From Granulicella sp. S190 (GTDB lineage Bacteria > Acidobacteriota > Terriglobia > Terriglobales > Acidobacteriaceae): DNA of 64,000 bases. Below the pieces are notes generated by a model. It was not told the origin of the DNA, made no database searches, and worked only from the letters and a program-made list of their open reading frames with translations. Positions 45,396-55,072 of this stretch are shown one piece after another; the first letter of the stretch is position 1; each line of letters opens with the position of its first letter. The DNA lies in contig NZ_LMUD01000023.1 of NCBI RefSeq assembly GCF_009766095.1, forward strand, positions 90,138 through 154,137. The letters run 5' to 3'. Made by a program: the position numbers and the translations under genes.

Positions 45396-46793
45396 ATGAG
45401 TAGTGTTTACGATCTGATTGTCATCGGGTCCGGGCCGGCCGGGCAACGAGCTGCAATTTACGCTGCAAAGCTGGGCAAGAAGGTCGCGCTGGTGGAGATG
45501 CGCGAAGTAGTTGGCGGAGCCTGCATCAGCACAGGCACCATTCCCTCCAAGACCATGCGCGAGGCAGTTCTGCATCTCTCGGGATATAACTATAAGTCCA
45601 TCTACGGGATGAACTACCGGGTCAAGGAACGGATCACAATGGCCGACCTGGCCTTCCGGGTCCAGCACGTGATCAAAACCGAGATCGACGTGACTGAGGC
45701 GCAGCTGTCGCGCAATAACATCGAGATGCTGGTTGGCGTAGCAAGCTTTGAAGACGCGACCCACGTCAAAGTCACCAACTCCCGCGGCTCAACCGTCTAC
45801 GAGGCGAAGAACATCCTCATCGGAACGGGAACCAAGCCCGCCTCCTCGCCAAAGGTCCCAATCAACGGTCGCAGCATCATCAACAGCGACCTGGTGCTCG
45901 AGCTCGTGAACCTGCCCAAGACCATGATCATCGTCGGTGGCGGCGTCATCGGCGTCGAGTACACCTGTATGTTCTCAGCCCTCGGAGTGCGAGTCACGCT
46001 CATCGAGCGCCGCCCGCGGCTACTGGAGTTCGCAGACCAGGAGATCATCGAGGCGCTGAGTTATCACCTGCGAGACTCCCGCGTAACCATGCGGCTCAAC
46101 GAAGAGGTAGAGTCGGTCGAAGAGATGCCGGACGGCACCGTCGTCGCGAATCTCGAGAGCAAGAAGAAGGTTCAGGGCGACGCTCTCCTGTACGCCGTCG
46201 GTCGGCAAGGAAACGTGGACGAGCTGAATCTTGGCGCTGTGGGTATCGAATCCGACTCACGCGGCCGTATTCCGGTCGATAAAGACTTTCGCACTAAGGT
46301 GCCGACGATCTTCGCCGTGGGCGATGTCATCGGATTCCCGTCGCTGGCATCTGTCTCAATGGAGCAGGGGCGCGTTGCTGCCGCCCGGGCCTTCGGCGAC
46401 GAAAAGATCCTCTCGAACCCCGGTCTCTACCCTTACGGCATCTACACCATTCCTGAGATCAGTTTCATCGGCAAGACCGAAGAGCAGCTGACCGAAGAGG
46501 ACGTCCCTTACGAGGTTGGCGTCGCCTACTATCGCGAGATCGCCCGTGGGCAGATCCGCGGCGACACCACCGGCCGGCTCAAGATCATCTTTCACCGCAT
46601 GACCCACGCCATCCTCGGCGTTCACATCATCGGCGAAGGCGCGAGCGAGCTCCTCCATATTGGCCAGGCGGTCATGGCACTAGGCGGAAAGCTGGATTAT
46701 TTCGTGGATACGGTCTTCAACTACCCAACTCTCGCAGAATGTTATAAAGTTGCGGCTTTCAACGGGTTGAACCGCGTAAGCAAATTTGAGTAG
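45396..46793 (+). CDS. sthA: Soluble pyridine nucleotide transhydrogenase
   Basis: A 465-residue flavoprotein of the dihydrolipoamide-dehydrogenase fold that transfers hydride between NADPH and NAD+. The FAD-binding GSGPAGQRAAIYAAKLGKK is at the N-terminus. The second nucleotide fold is MIIVGGGVIGVEYTCMFSALG, and the FAD motif FAVGDVIGFPSLASV follows. The redox motif region is GGACISTGTIPSKT; only the first Cys is present, the state expected of SthA rather than lipoamide dehydrogenase. The enzyme balances NADPH/NADH in the cytosol. The ROK gene follows in the same direction after 34 bases. Confidence 0.9.
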   Translation: MSSVYDLIVIGSGPAGQRAAIYAAKLGKKVALVEMREVVGGACISTGTIPSKTMREAVLHLSGYNYKSIYGMNYRVKERITMADLAFRVQHVIKTEIDVTEAQLSRNNIEMLVGVASFEDATHVKVTNSRGSTVYEAKNILIGTGTKPASSPKVPINGRSIINSDLVLELVNLPKTMIIVGGGVIGVEYTCMFSALGVRVTLIERRPRLLEFADQEIIEALSYHLRDSRVTMRLNEEVESVEEMPDGTVVANLESKKKVQGDALLYAVGRQGNVDELNLGAVGIESDSRGRIPVDKDFRTKVPTIFAVGDVIGFPSLASVSMEQGRVAAARAFGDEKILSNPGLYPYGIYTIPEISFIGKTEEQLTEEDVPYEVGVAYYREIARGQIRGDTTGRLKIIFHRMTHAILGVHIIGEGASELLHIGQAVMALGGKLDYFVDTVFNYPTLAECYKVAAFNGLNRVSKFE

Positions 46794-46827
46794 TAGCGCG
46801 GCACCCGAGGACGAGGCAAACAGGGAA

Positions 46828-47724
46828 ATGGCAAAGACAATTGGGGTAATACTTTCGGAGCGGATTTCGGCTGGTCTAGTGGTAGATCATAAGCTTGTGG
46901 GGCCCGTGCGGCGCTTTCCAGAGGATCACGACGACGAAGATGCGCTGGTCGAGCAGCATACCGACGCGCTGGTCGAGACGATTAGTAAGCAGGTTCTCCT
47001 CGCCGCCGACGGAGCGACGGACATCACTGCGGTGGGAGTGGCGCTGCCTGGTCTAGTAAAGAACGGCGTGGTCGAAGAGGCGCCCAATCTCCCTCAGCTG
47101 AAGGGCGCAAGAATTCAGGAGCTACTAGTCGCCCAGCTGCGCAATCATGGCTTGGAAGTTTCGGTTACGGCTGTGAACGATGCCGACGGCATGGCCGCCG
47201 GTCTTGCCTCCCTGCACGGCAAGCTCGATAGCATGATCCGCGTATGGACCCTCGGAGTTGGAATCGGCTATGGGCGGTATCCGTTCGCTCCCGGGGTGTG
47301 GGAGGGCGGACACACCGTCGTGACGCTCGACGAAAAAGAGCGTTTCTGCGGCTGCGGCGGACGAGGCCACATGGAAGGCATCATGGGGCATCGCTCCATG
47401 CGCCTGCGGTTTCTTGACATGGAGCCGGAAGAGGTCTTCGAGGCAGCAAAACAGGGCGATCCACGTTGCGTGGACTTCAAACGCATGTGGCATAAAGCTC
47501 TGGCCGCCGCCACTGCGACCACGATCCACATGGCAGGCCCGGGCAAAATCTTCCTCTCCGGATTCAATGTGCGCTTTCTCGATATGCCTATGTTGAAGGA
47601 TTATCTGCAGCAGATGGTAAAGATGAGCCCGTTGCAGAGCTACTCTCTGGAGATCGTCGAGGACACTCCCGAGGTCAGGGTGATCGGTGCGGCAGTCTCG
47701 GCAGAGCAGGCAGCCGCGCGATAG
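46828..47724 (+). CDS. ROK-family sugar kinase-like protein
   Basis: From the ATG at 46828 (AGGG just ahead) the protein has 298 residues. The frame is open from 46786 and overlaps sthA by eight bases if that TTG is used, which I think unlikely. ROK proteins are glucokinases, N-acetylglucosamine kinases or repressors. It has TAVGVALPGLVKNG, VNDADGMAAGLASL, and the metal-binding region HTVVTLDEKERFCGCGGRGHMEG. The usual third Cys of CGCGxxGCLE is His here. There is no DNA-binding N-terminus, so it is a kinase-type member. The substrate is unknown. Confidence 0.83.
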   Translation: MAKTIGVILSERISAGLVVDHKLVGPVRRFPEDHDDEDALVEQHTDALVETISKQVLLAADGATDITAVGVALPGLVKNGVVEEAPNLPQLKGARIQELLVAQLRNHGLEVSVTAVNDADGMAAGLASLHGKLDSMIRVWTLGVGIGYGRYPFAPGVWEGGHTVVTLDEKERFCGCGGRGHMEGIMGHRSMRLRFLDMEPEEVFEAAKQGDPRCVDFKRMWHKALAAATATTIHMAGPGKIFLSGFNVRFLDMPMLKDYLQQMVKMSPLQSYSLEIVEDTPEVRVIGAAVSAEQAAAR

Positions 47725-47746
47725 AACCTCAGCACGCTGATCGTCA

Positions 47747-48580
47747 CTACTTCTGGCAGTTGGGACAGTAGTGTGTACTGCGGCCTCCGACGACGACCCG
47801 TTTGATCGGTGTGCCGCAGATATGGCAAGGCTGCCCTGTACGCGAGTAAGCATGGTGATGCAGCTGGAAAAACCCTGCGACCCCGTCCGCATCCACATAG
47901 TCCGAGACCGACGACCCGCCCAACTGGATCGCCTCGGTCAACACTTTGATCAACGCCGCACGCAGACGAATCAGCTCTGCGCGAGTGAGGCGTCCGGCCT
48001 GGCGCGTCGGGCGGATCTTTGCATGGAAGAGACTCTCGTCCGCATAGATATTTCCGACCCCATGCAGCAGGGACTGATTCAACAGCGCCGCTTTGATCGG
48101 AGTCTTCCGCCCACGGAAGAGTGCCACGAACTCCTCTTCCCCAATGGTCAGAGGTTCGACTCCGGGTCCTGTATATCTATCGTCCGCAGTCGTAAAGTCG
48201 ACGATAGAGAGCCGCCCAAAACGTCGCGCATCGACGAAGCGAAGCTCCATTCCGCCGCTGAGGGTCAGGATTGCGTGGGTGTGGGCAGGAACCGGAGTGT
48301 CAGGCGTTGAGACGAGCAGGCGGCCGGTCATGCCAAGATGAACAAGAAACTGACCAGAGCTCTTTTCACCATCTTCCGATCGTGCCAGATCGACAACAAT
48401 CGTCTTGCCGACGCGATAAACACGTTCGATGCGGCTTCCCGTAAGAGCTTCAACAATCGCATCCGGCGATGACTTGAAAGTCTGCGGCTTGTTACTCGTC
48501 CAGACAGAGCGAACCGTCTGGCCATGAACACGAGCATGAACGCCATTGGCTACGGTTTCGACTTCTGGGAGCTCGGGCAT
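47747..48580 (-). CDS. mutM: Formamidopyrimidine-DNA glycosylase
   Basis: A 277-residue base-excision repair enzyme that removes 8-oxoguanine and opened purines and has AP-lyase activity. The N-terminal MPELPEVETVANG holds the catalytic Pro and the essential Glu. The helix-two-turn-helix region is QSLLHGVGNIYADESLFHAKIRP, and the C-terminal zinc finger is CHICGTPIKRVVVGGRSTHYCPNCQ. All catalytic parts are present and the length is normal. It is convergent to the ROK gene with 22 bases between them. Confidence 0.96.
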   Translation of the reverse strand: MPELPEVETVANGVHARVHGQTVRSVWTSNKPQTFKSSPDAIVEALTGSRIERVYRVGKTIVVDLARSEDGEKSSGQFLVHLGMTGRLLVSTPDTPVPAHTHAILTLSGGMELRFVDARRFGRLSIVDFTTADDRYTGPGVEPLTIGEEEFVALFRGRKTPIKAALLNQSLLHGVGNIYADESLFHAKIRPTRQAGRLTRAELIRLRAALIKVLTEAIQLGGSSVSDYVDADGVAGFFQLHHHAYSRTGQPCHICGTPIKRVVVGGRSTHYCPNCQK

Positions 48581-48672
48581 GGCTTCTAGAAGTATAGGCG
48601 GACTCCGGTCAGTCTCTAGGAACGTTCAACTCCATCACAGAAGCGAAGGCGAACAGCTATACTTGTGACCCT

Positions 48673-49686
48673 ATGGAAATGACCCTCTTCCTCCGTACTC
48701 TGGCAATCAGCGGTTTAGTAAGTCTTACTGCAAATGCTTCGATAGCCCAAAGCAAGGAGGTACAGCCGATGCTACTGGTAGTAAACCAGGGGGACCGTGA
48801 CCTTAGCCTTATCGATCCCTCCTCTGGGCAACAGGTCGCGACGGTATCTGTGGCTGGCATTACCGGGCACGAGGTGGCAGCCTCCCCGGATGGAAAGACC
48901 GCGTATGTGCCCATCTATGGAGACTCAGGAGTAGGCAAGCCGGGTACTGACGGCAGCAAGATTTCTGTCATCGATCTCTCCAGCCGAAAGATCGTGCACA
49001 CCATCGACTTCGGTCATGGAGTGAGGCCGCACTGCGCCATCTACGACAAGAACAGCGGTATGCTCTACGTCACCACGGAGCTGGAAAAATCGATCAGCAT
49101 CATCGATCCGCACTCGTTGAAGATCGTAGGCAGTGTACCCACCGGTCAGGAGCAGTCGCACATGCTGGCGCTCTCGCGCGATGGCTCACGTGGCTACACC
49201 GCAAACGTCGGACCGGGAACGGTATCGGTTCTCGATATGAAAGCGCGGAAGACTCTTGCGATCATCCCCATCTCTACCGATACGCAGAGAATCTCAATTT
49301 CCCGCGATGACAGCATGGTCTTCACCGCCGACCAGACCAAACCGCAGTTAGCGGTTATCGATACCGCGACAAACAAGCTGAAGATGTGGCTCGCACTGCC
49401 GGAAGTGGGCTACGGCACGGCCTCAACGCTCGATGGCCGCTGGCTCCTGGTGGCGCTGCGCACAACCCATCAGGTCGCGGTCGTTGATCTGACCACGATG
49501 AAGGTCGCGAGAACGATTGATGTCGCCGATGGGCCGACCGAGATCCTTATGAACCCCGATGGCAAGACCGCATACGTCTCCTGCACTAGGAGCAAGCAGG
49601 TGGCTGCAATCGATCTCACGCAGTGGAAGACGGCACGGTTGATCGACACCGGAGCGGCTGCAGACGGCTTGGCCTGGGCGAAGTAG
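48673..49686 (+). CDS. Secreted YncE-like beta-propeller protein
   Basis: A 337-residue protein with an N-terminal signal peptide (LFLRTLAISGLVSLTANASIAQ) and seven repeated YVTN-type blades (e.g. VNQGDRDLSLIDPSSGQQVATV, VTTELEKSISIIDPHSLKIVGSV, VSCTRSKQVAAIDLTQWKTARLI). YVTN propellers bind DNA or polymers, or act as envelope proteins; the role here is unknown. The start is divergent from mutM with 92 bases between, which must contain both promoters. It ends 120 bases before the convergent membrane synthase gene. Confidence 0.85.
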   Translation: MEMTLFLRTLAISGLVSLTANASIAQSKEVQPMLLVVNQGDRDLSLIDPSSGQQVATVSVAGITGHEVAASPDGKTAYVPIYGDSGVGKPGTDGSKISVIDLSSRKIVHTIDFGHGVRPHCAIYDKNSGMLYVTTELEKSISIIDPHSLKIVGSVPTGQEQSHMLALSRDGSRGYTANVGPGTVSVLDMKARKTLAIIPISTDTQRISISRDDSMVFTADQTKPQLAVIDTATNKLKMWLALPEVGYGTASTLDGRWLLVALRTTHQVAVVDLTTMKVARTIDVADGPTEILMNPDGKTAYVSCTRSKQVAAIDLTQWKTARLIDTGAAADGLAWAK

Positions 49687-49806
49687 CCCGAAGGCTCTCC
49701 GTAGCGACCAACGGGAGCACGAACCGAAGGGGTACACCTGTCACGAAGTGACCGCACTCCGCGCAGGAGGCCCGTCCGGCAGGACAACCCTTCTTCACGA
49801 AAATCC

Positions 49807-51843
49807 CTAATGGTGCGAAAGCTGTAGAACAGGCAGAATACTCGAATAATCATCCGTCCAGACACGAAGATGTGTGCCCGTGGTAATGGCGCTGCCAACG
49901 GATGCGATCTCGGGCCGCTCGAAGAATGCGCTACTTGCCGAGAGCAAAACCCAGGTGGCGCGGTAGGCGCCCAGCGAATCATCAGGATGACTTTCAATCA
50001 AGCTGGTCTGCATCCCGGAAGCCTTGGCGACTTGTGCAATCTCCGGCGCAAGATTGAGGTACTGGTTGGAGACATGAAAGGCGAGGATCCCGCCCGGTGC
50101 CAGATGTCTCTTGTACAGCGCGATCGCTTCGACCGTAAGCAGGTGGAGCGGAATCGCGTCGCCGGAAAAAGCATCGACGGCGAGAACGTCAAAGTGCTGT
50201 GGACTCTCGCGAGTCAAAGACGTGCGGGCATCTCCATCGGCAAACGAGATCTGCGCTGGTGAATCGCGCAGGTAGGTAAAAAGATTCTGTGCAATGGGGC
50301 GCACCAGCGGATTGATCTCGTAAAAGCGAATGCGGTCGTCTGCAGTTCCATAGGTCGCAATCGTTCCTGTGCCCAAGCCGATCACTCCGATGTTGCGCGG
50401 CCGGCCCTCGCAGCAATAACGCAGAGCCAGCCCGATGCCCGAGTCATCTGCATAGTAGGTGGTAGGGGTTCGCATCAGTCCAGCAGCAAAGAGCTGCGTT
50501 CCATGTTGAATGGTGCCATTTAGCAGCATACGTTCGGTCCCGCCATGCGGCCCGGTCATCTCCTTCACCCGAAGACTCCCATAGAAGTTACGAACCTCAA
50601 GGATCGCCTCCCTGGCGTAGGCAGTGTGCAGCATGAAAGCGAAGAAGAGGAGCAATCCGGTGGCGGTGGACCAAAGCAGACGTTGTGCCCAGCCATCGTT
50701 CCAGGTAACAACGATGGCTAACGCTGCAGTAACGAAGAAAGAAAGAGCAAGATCGTAGTTCGCCGAAAAAATCATCGGGCTGAGAACTCCGATAAAGAAG
50801 GTCCCCGCAGCTCCTCCAGCTGCAATCAGCAAATAGAAAACCGTCGTCTCGGCGGTGTCTTCCGGGCGCAGGGAAAACGCCTCTGCATGACAGAAGAGTC
50901 CCGCAAGAAAACACTCCGCAAGAAAGAAAACAATAGCCACCCCAATCGGCAGACTTACGTCGGTCTTCGAGATGGCATAGCCAAGGCTTGCCAGCATCAC
51001 CACCAGAAGTCGCACCACGATGCCGCGTCGGTAAAGCGCCGGAAACTCGAACGCCACGATAAAAGTCAGCAAGTAAGCAGCAAGCGGCAGCATCCACAGT
51101 AGAGGAATCGCGGCAATATTAACCGTTAGATGACTGGTCACCGCACTCAACTGCATCGCGGCAGCCATGGGCAACAGGAACCATAACCATCTCGCCCATC
51201 CTGGAGCTGCTGTCTCGGCCACCGTTTCAGTGGGTAAGCCTTCCGCCGGAACCACACGCACTTGCCGCGCGAGCATCGCACAAAGGCTCGCATACACAAG
51301 GAATCCCACAGACCACAAAGCGCGTTGATGTTTGAGTGTGACATTAGGTTCTACGACAAATGGGTATGCGATCAGCGCCAGCAAAGATCCGACATTCGAG
51401 AGCGCGAATAGCCGGTACGGAATAGGACCGCCCTCAGCCCGCTGAAACCACATCTGCAGTAGCGGACTCGTCGCCCCGAGCAGCAGAAATGGTAGCCCGA
51501 TTGTGAAGGCAAGCGTCGTAAAGATGGTGGCAACCGGGTTGTCGATACCTCGCGACACCTCTCCATGGACAAACCGTTGTGCCACCAGCAGGATGACAGC
51601 CGCAGCAAGCGTCACCAGATAAACATGCCTGCGCCAGCTTGTGGCCCGGCAGCGCGTAATCCAGTGGGCGTACAGATAGCCGAGCAGCAGCGTCACCTGG
51701 AAGAAGACCAGGCACGTCAGCCATACCGCAGAGGAGCCGCCAAGCACCGGCAACAGTTGCTTCGCGGCCATCGGCTCTACCAGAAAAAGCAGGAAAGCCC
51801 CGAGGAAGATGGTGATGCCATAGAGCAGCCGTGTTGCCGACAT
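49807..51843 (-). CDS. Membrane-anchored spermidine-synthase-like protein
   Basis: A 678-residue fusion. Residues ~1-420 contain eleven to twelve hydrophobic segments (FLGAFLLFLVEPMAAKQLL at the start, FLLPMAAAMQLSAV, LLWMLPLAAYLLTFIVAF). The C-terminal 250 residues form a SAM-type Rossmann fold of the polyamine aminopropyltransferase type (NIGVIGLGTGTIATYG, RFYEINPLVRPI, VLAVDAFSGDAIPLHLLTVEA). Fused MFS/spermidine synthases are widespread in Proteobacteria and Acidobacteria; their substrate is not established. A long divergent leader separates it from the VWA gene at 52106. Confidence 0.87.
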   Translation of the reverse strand: MSATRLLYGITIFLGAFLLFLVEPMAAKQLLPVLGGSSAVWLTCLVFFQVTLLLGYLYAHWITRCRATSWRRHVYLVTLAAAVILLVAQRFVHGEVSRGIDNPVATIFTTLAFTIGLPFLLLGATSPLLQMWFQRAEGGPIPYRLFALSNVGSLLALIAYPFVVEPNVTLKHQRALWSVGFLVYASLCAMLARQVRVVPAEGLPTETVAETAAPGWARWLWFLLPMAAAMQLSAVTSHLTVNIAAIPLLWMLPLAAYLLTFIVAFEFPALYRRGIVVRLLVVMLASLGYAISKTDVSLPIGVAIVFFLAECFLAGLFCHAEAFSLRPEDTAETTVFYLLIAAGGAAGTFFIGVLSPMIFSANYDLALSFFVTAALAIVVTWNDGWAQRLLWSTATGLLLFFAFMLHTAYAREAILEVRNFYGSLRVKEMTGPHGGTERMLLNGTIQHGTQLFAAGLMRTPTTYYADDSGIGLALRYCCEGRPRNIGVIGLGTGTIATYGTADDRIRFYEINPLVRPIAQNLFTYLRDSPAQISFADGDARTSLTRESPQHFDVLAVDAFSGDAIPLHLLTVEAIALYKRHLAPGGILAFHVSNQYLNLAPEIAQVAKASGMQTSLIESHPDDSLGAYRATWVLLSASSAFFERPEIASVGSAITTGTHLRVWTDDYSSILPVLQLSHH

Positions 51844-52105
51844 GGTTGGTCCTGAGATTCTCGCGTGGGAGTAAGGCGCACAGCGGCGCAGGAGGAGAAT
51901 ACCGATCTACTCGCATCTTGTGCCATCAAAAAAGGCGGGACTAACATCTCCGTCTCCTCGAAAACTCTCGAAGCAGGAATGGGGGCGAAATCATTGAAAC
52001 TACCCGAACAGTCGCTACGTCTTAAGGAAAGTTCGAAACTCGGCACCAGCCACCACGTTGCTCCGGCGGCTTATAGGCCGCAGTGATGTTCTTTGAGGTG
52101 GAAGT

Positions 52106-53194
52106 ATGGGTACTAAGAATCGGGCCACGCTGTCTCTCCTCTGTCTTTTCGTCCTCTCTCTCCCATCATTCGCACAGCAGCAGGCACCTCCTCCAGGCGA
52201 CTCGCCAGTCGCGGCTGCCCCTCTCTCCCCAGTCAGAGACCCCAACATTGTGCTGGATGTTGTCGCGTCGGACAGATCGGGTAAGCCGAGAGTCGGACTC
52301 ACTCAAAACGACTTTGTCGTGCGCGATAACGGCCAACCCCGAAAGATCCTCGCGTTTCGCGCGGTGGGCGGCGACGCCCCGGCAGAACCGCCCGTAAAGA
52401 TCATCCTCCTGGTGGATGAGGTCAATACCTCATTTGGCCGCGTTGCCTATGAGCGCGATCAACTCAAAAAGTTCCTGCTCCAAAACGGCGGTCAGCTCAC
52501 TCACCCCGTCTCCCTCGCCTTCTTTAGCGACTCTGGCACCGAGTTGCAGGCCGGTTCTTCCCGCGATGGAAATGCTCTGCTCGCCGCCTTCGATCAACAC
52601 GCCACCAAGCTGCGAACCATCCGCCGTTCCACAGGCTTCTACGGCGCCGAGGAGCGGTTCAGCCTCTCGCTCCGAGGATTGAATCTCCTCGCCGCCAGCG
52701 AGACAAAGGAGCCGGGCAGAAAGATGGTCATCTGGATCAGTCCTGGCTGGCCTATTCTCTCGGGGCCGCGCATCGATCTGTCCGCCAGGCAGGAGCAACA
52801 GTTGTTTTCTTCCATCGTTCAGTTCTCCTCAGTTCTGCGCCAGGCACGAATCACTCTCTACAGCATCGACCCTCTCGGCGTGGAGGATGCCGCTACCAAC
52901 CGTCTCAACTACTATGAGGAGTTTCTGAAACCGGTCTCCGCATCGAAGGACGTTCAGGCGGGCAATCTCGCCTTACAGGTGCTCGCCCGTCAGAGCGGAG
53001 GTCAGGCGCTCAACTCCAGCAACGACATTACGGACCAGATCAACCGCTGCGTAGCCGACGCCGACGCCTTCTACACCCTCGTTGTCGATCAATCGCCGTC
53101 TGACCGGCCCAACCAGCTCCACTCGCTCGACGTCAGGGTCGAAACCCCCGGCCTCACGGCACGGACCAGGAACGTCTATTACGGAGAGCCCTAA
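52106..53194 (+). CDS. Secreted VWA-domain protein, acidobacterial type
   Basis: A 362-residue protein with a signal peptide (TLSLLCLFVLSLPSFAQQQ), a Pro-rich linker and the N-terminal sandwich LDVVASDRSGKPRVGLTQNDFVVRDNGQPRKI, then a von Willebrand A fold (IILLVDEVNTSFGRVAYERDQL). The MIDAS DxSxS is replaced by DEVNTSF. It resembles the 11275-12288 protein in layout but not in close sequence. The function is unknown; this type is frequent in Acidobacteria and probably periplasmic or surface-located. A GAGG-like site precedes the start. Confidence 0.85.
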   Translation: MGTKNRATLSLLCLFVLSLPSFAQQQAPPPGDSPVAAAPLSPVRDPNIVLDVVASDRSGKPRVGLTQNDFVVRDNGQPRKILAFRAVGGDAPAEPPVKIILLVDEVNTSFGRVAYERDQLKKFLLQNGGQLTHPVSLAFFSDSGTELQAGSSRDGNALLAAFDQHATKLRTIRRSTGFYGAEERFSLSLRGLNLLAASETKEPGRKMVIWISPGWPILSGPRIDLSARQEQQLFSSIVQFSSVLRQARITLYSIDPLGVEDAATNRLNYYEEFLKPVSASKDVQAGNLALQVLARQSGGQALNSSNDITDQINRCVADADAFYTLVVDQSPSDRPNQLHSLDVRVETPGLTARTRNVYYGEP

Positions 53195-53351
53195 AATCTC
53201 GGCGGTCAGGTCGTTTTCTCGATCCCTGCACCCTCCCTAGCGGTAAAAAACGCCGATGCCACGCAACACGATATGATAGAGAAAAGCGTGCATTCGCGTG
53301 TTGCGTTGCCGTCTTCCGGTCAATCACCATCTCTTGGAGAACACATCCGTC

Positions 53352-54662
53352 GTGAATCAACGCAAATCAGCGGTTATTTTGGGTGCCCAGTGGGGCGATG
53401 AAGGCAAAGGCAAGATCGTGGACGTACTGTCGGAGAAGTTCTCCGTCGTAGCCCGTTACGCAGGCGGCCACAATGCCGGTCATACCGTCATCATCAAGGG
53501 CAAAAAGTTTGTTCTGCAGTTGATTCCATGCGGCGTCCTCCGTCCTGAGACAAAGGGCGTCATCGGCAACGGCGTCGTGCTGGATCCCATGGCATTCCTC
53601 AATGAAGTCAAAAAACTCAAGGACGCTGGCCTGCCTGTCGATGGGCAGCTCTTCGTCTCCAACCGGGCCCAGGTGATTCTCCCCTACCACCGGATGATCG
53701 AACTGGCTGCGGAGAATGCCCCCGGACGAACGAAGATCGGAACCACTAGCCGAGGCATCGGGCCGGCCTACGAAGACAAGATGCACCGCAGCGGCCTTCG
53801 CGTGGTCGATCTCCTGAACTCTGCGCTCTTGCGGACGCACATCGAGAACGCCTGCCACGAAAAGAACACCATCGCTCACGCCCTCTTCGGCACCGAGCCG
53901 CTCGACCCCAAAACCATGTATGAGGAGTACTCTCGCGCGGCCGAGCAGATTGCACCATTTGTAACCGACACCGCCGTGATGCTGAACCGCGCCATCGACA
54001 ACGGCGAAAAGGTAATGTTTGAAGGGGCGCAGGGGGCACTTCTTGACATCGACCACGGAACCTATCCCTTTGTGACTTCTTCTTCTTCCACGGCGGGCGG
54101 AGCGGTCACAGGAACAGGCGTCGGGCCCACCCGAATCGGAACCGTGATCGGTGTCACCAAGGCATACGTCACGCGAGTCGGCGAAGGACCATTCCCTACC
54201 GAAATTCACGATTCCACCAGCGACCTGCTGCGGGCTCGCGGGCAGGAGTATGGTGCCGTCACCGGTCGCCCACGTCGCTGCGGCTGGCTTGATCTTCCTC
54301 TCCTCCGTTACAGCAACATGATCAACGGCACCGAGTGGCTGGTCGTCACCAAGATGGACGTCATGGACGAGTGCGTGGAGATTCCCGTCTGCACCGGATA
54401 CAAGATCAATGGCAAGTTGAGCGACGTTATCCCCGCCGATATGCCGGGCTATAACGCCATCGAGCCGGTGTATACAAAGTTGAAAGGTTGGAACAGCTCA
54501 ACCGAGGGAATCACGGAGTTCGACAAACTGCCACAGCTGGCACAGGATTATCTGAAATTTATTGAGCAAGAGTCAGGAGCCAAGATTGGAATGGTTTCCA
54601 CCGGCCCGGACCGCGATCAAACAATAACCCTGCCGGCATTTGAAGACGCATTAAAGGCGTAA
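53352..54662 (+). CDS. purA: Adenylosuccinate synthase
   Basis: A 436-residue enzyme that condenses IMP and aspartate using GTP in the first committed step of AMP synthesis. The start is taken as the GTG at 53352 (VNQRKSAVILGAQWGDEGKGKIVD), because this puts the GAQWGDEGKGK phosphate loop at the normal distance; a GGAGA lies eleven bases ahead. Other motifs are GGHNAGHTV, GTTSRGIGPAYEDK and TGRPRRCGWLDL. The frame to 53298 is not required. The small monooxygenase-like gene follows at 12 bases. Confidence 0.95.
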   Translation: MNQRKSAVILGAQWGDEGKGKIVDVLSEKFSVVARYAGGHNAGHTVIIKGKKFVLQLIPCGVLRPETKGVIGNGVVLDPMAFLNEVKKLKDAGLPVDGQLFVSNRAQVILPYHRMIELAAENAPGRTKIGTTSRGIGPAYEDKMHRSGLRVVDLLNSALLRTHIENACHEKNTIAHALFGTEPLDPKTMYEEYSRAAEQIAPFVTDTAVMLNRAIDNGEKVMFEGAQGALLDIDHGTYPFVTSSSSTAGGAVTGTGVGPTRIGTVIGVTKAYVTRVGEGPFPTEIHDSTSDLLRARGQEYGAVTGRPRRCGWLDLPLLRYSNMINGTEWLVVTKMDVMDECVEIPVCTGYKINGKLSDVIPADMPGYNAIEPVYTKLKGWNSSTEGITEFDKLPQLAQDYLKFIEQESGAKIGMVSTGPDRDQTITLPAFEDALKA

Positions 54663-54674
54663 GAGAGGCGAACG

Positions 54675-54962
54675 ATGCTCAGTTTTACCGTGCGAATGAC
54701 GTTTGACCCCTCGGACAGGGAGGAGATTTCAGAGATCCTGCGCCACCTCACCGCCGCATCTCGGCAAGAGCCGGGCTGTGTGAGCTATATCCCTCACTTC
54801 GTGGAAGGAGAGGCTTGCAACGTTCTCATCTATGAGCAGTATGCTGATGACGCCGCGTTGGAGCATCATAGAGGAACATCGCACTTTCACCAATATGCCA
54901 TTGGCGGTTTGTATCAGAAAATGAAAGAGCGTCAGGTAGAAAATCTGACGGCCATTTGTTAG
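54675..54962 (+). CDS. Antibiotic biosynthesis monooxygenase-like (ABM) domain protein
   Basis: A 95-residue protein with the ABM ferredoxin-like fold, similar to YgiN and other quinol monooxygenases: VRMTFDPSDREEISEILRHLTAASRQEPGCVSY, then NVLIYEQYADDAALEHHRGTSHFHQY. It probably acts on quinone-like or small aromatic compounds; the real substrate is unknown. It starts twelve bases after purA and may be cotranscribed. It is cytoplasmic. Confidence 0.88.
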   Translation: MLSFTVRMTFDPSDREEISEILRHLTAASRQEPGCVSYIPHFVEGEACNVLIYEQYADDAALEHHRGTSHFHQYAIGGLYQKMKERQVENLTAIC

Positions 54963-55072
54963 CTTTCCGACGGATGTTTTGTATGGCCGCTTCGTCTTAT
55001 CTGCATAAGCTTATGTACGACTAAAGTAGTTTTGACTCAACGCGGTAAATCGGTCTACCATCCGGTACGCTT

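Noticed and set aside
45396..46793. SthA lacking the second redox cysteine as an anomaly
   Set aside because: Soluble transhydrogenases of this family normally lack the CxxxxC pair, so this is expected.
53195..53351. Upstream extension of purA to 53298
   Set aside because: The extra 18 residues have no conservation pattern and the GTG at 53352 puts the phosphate loop at the normal distance.
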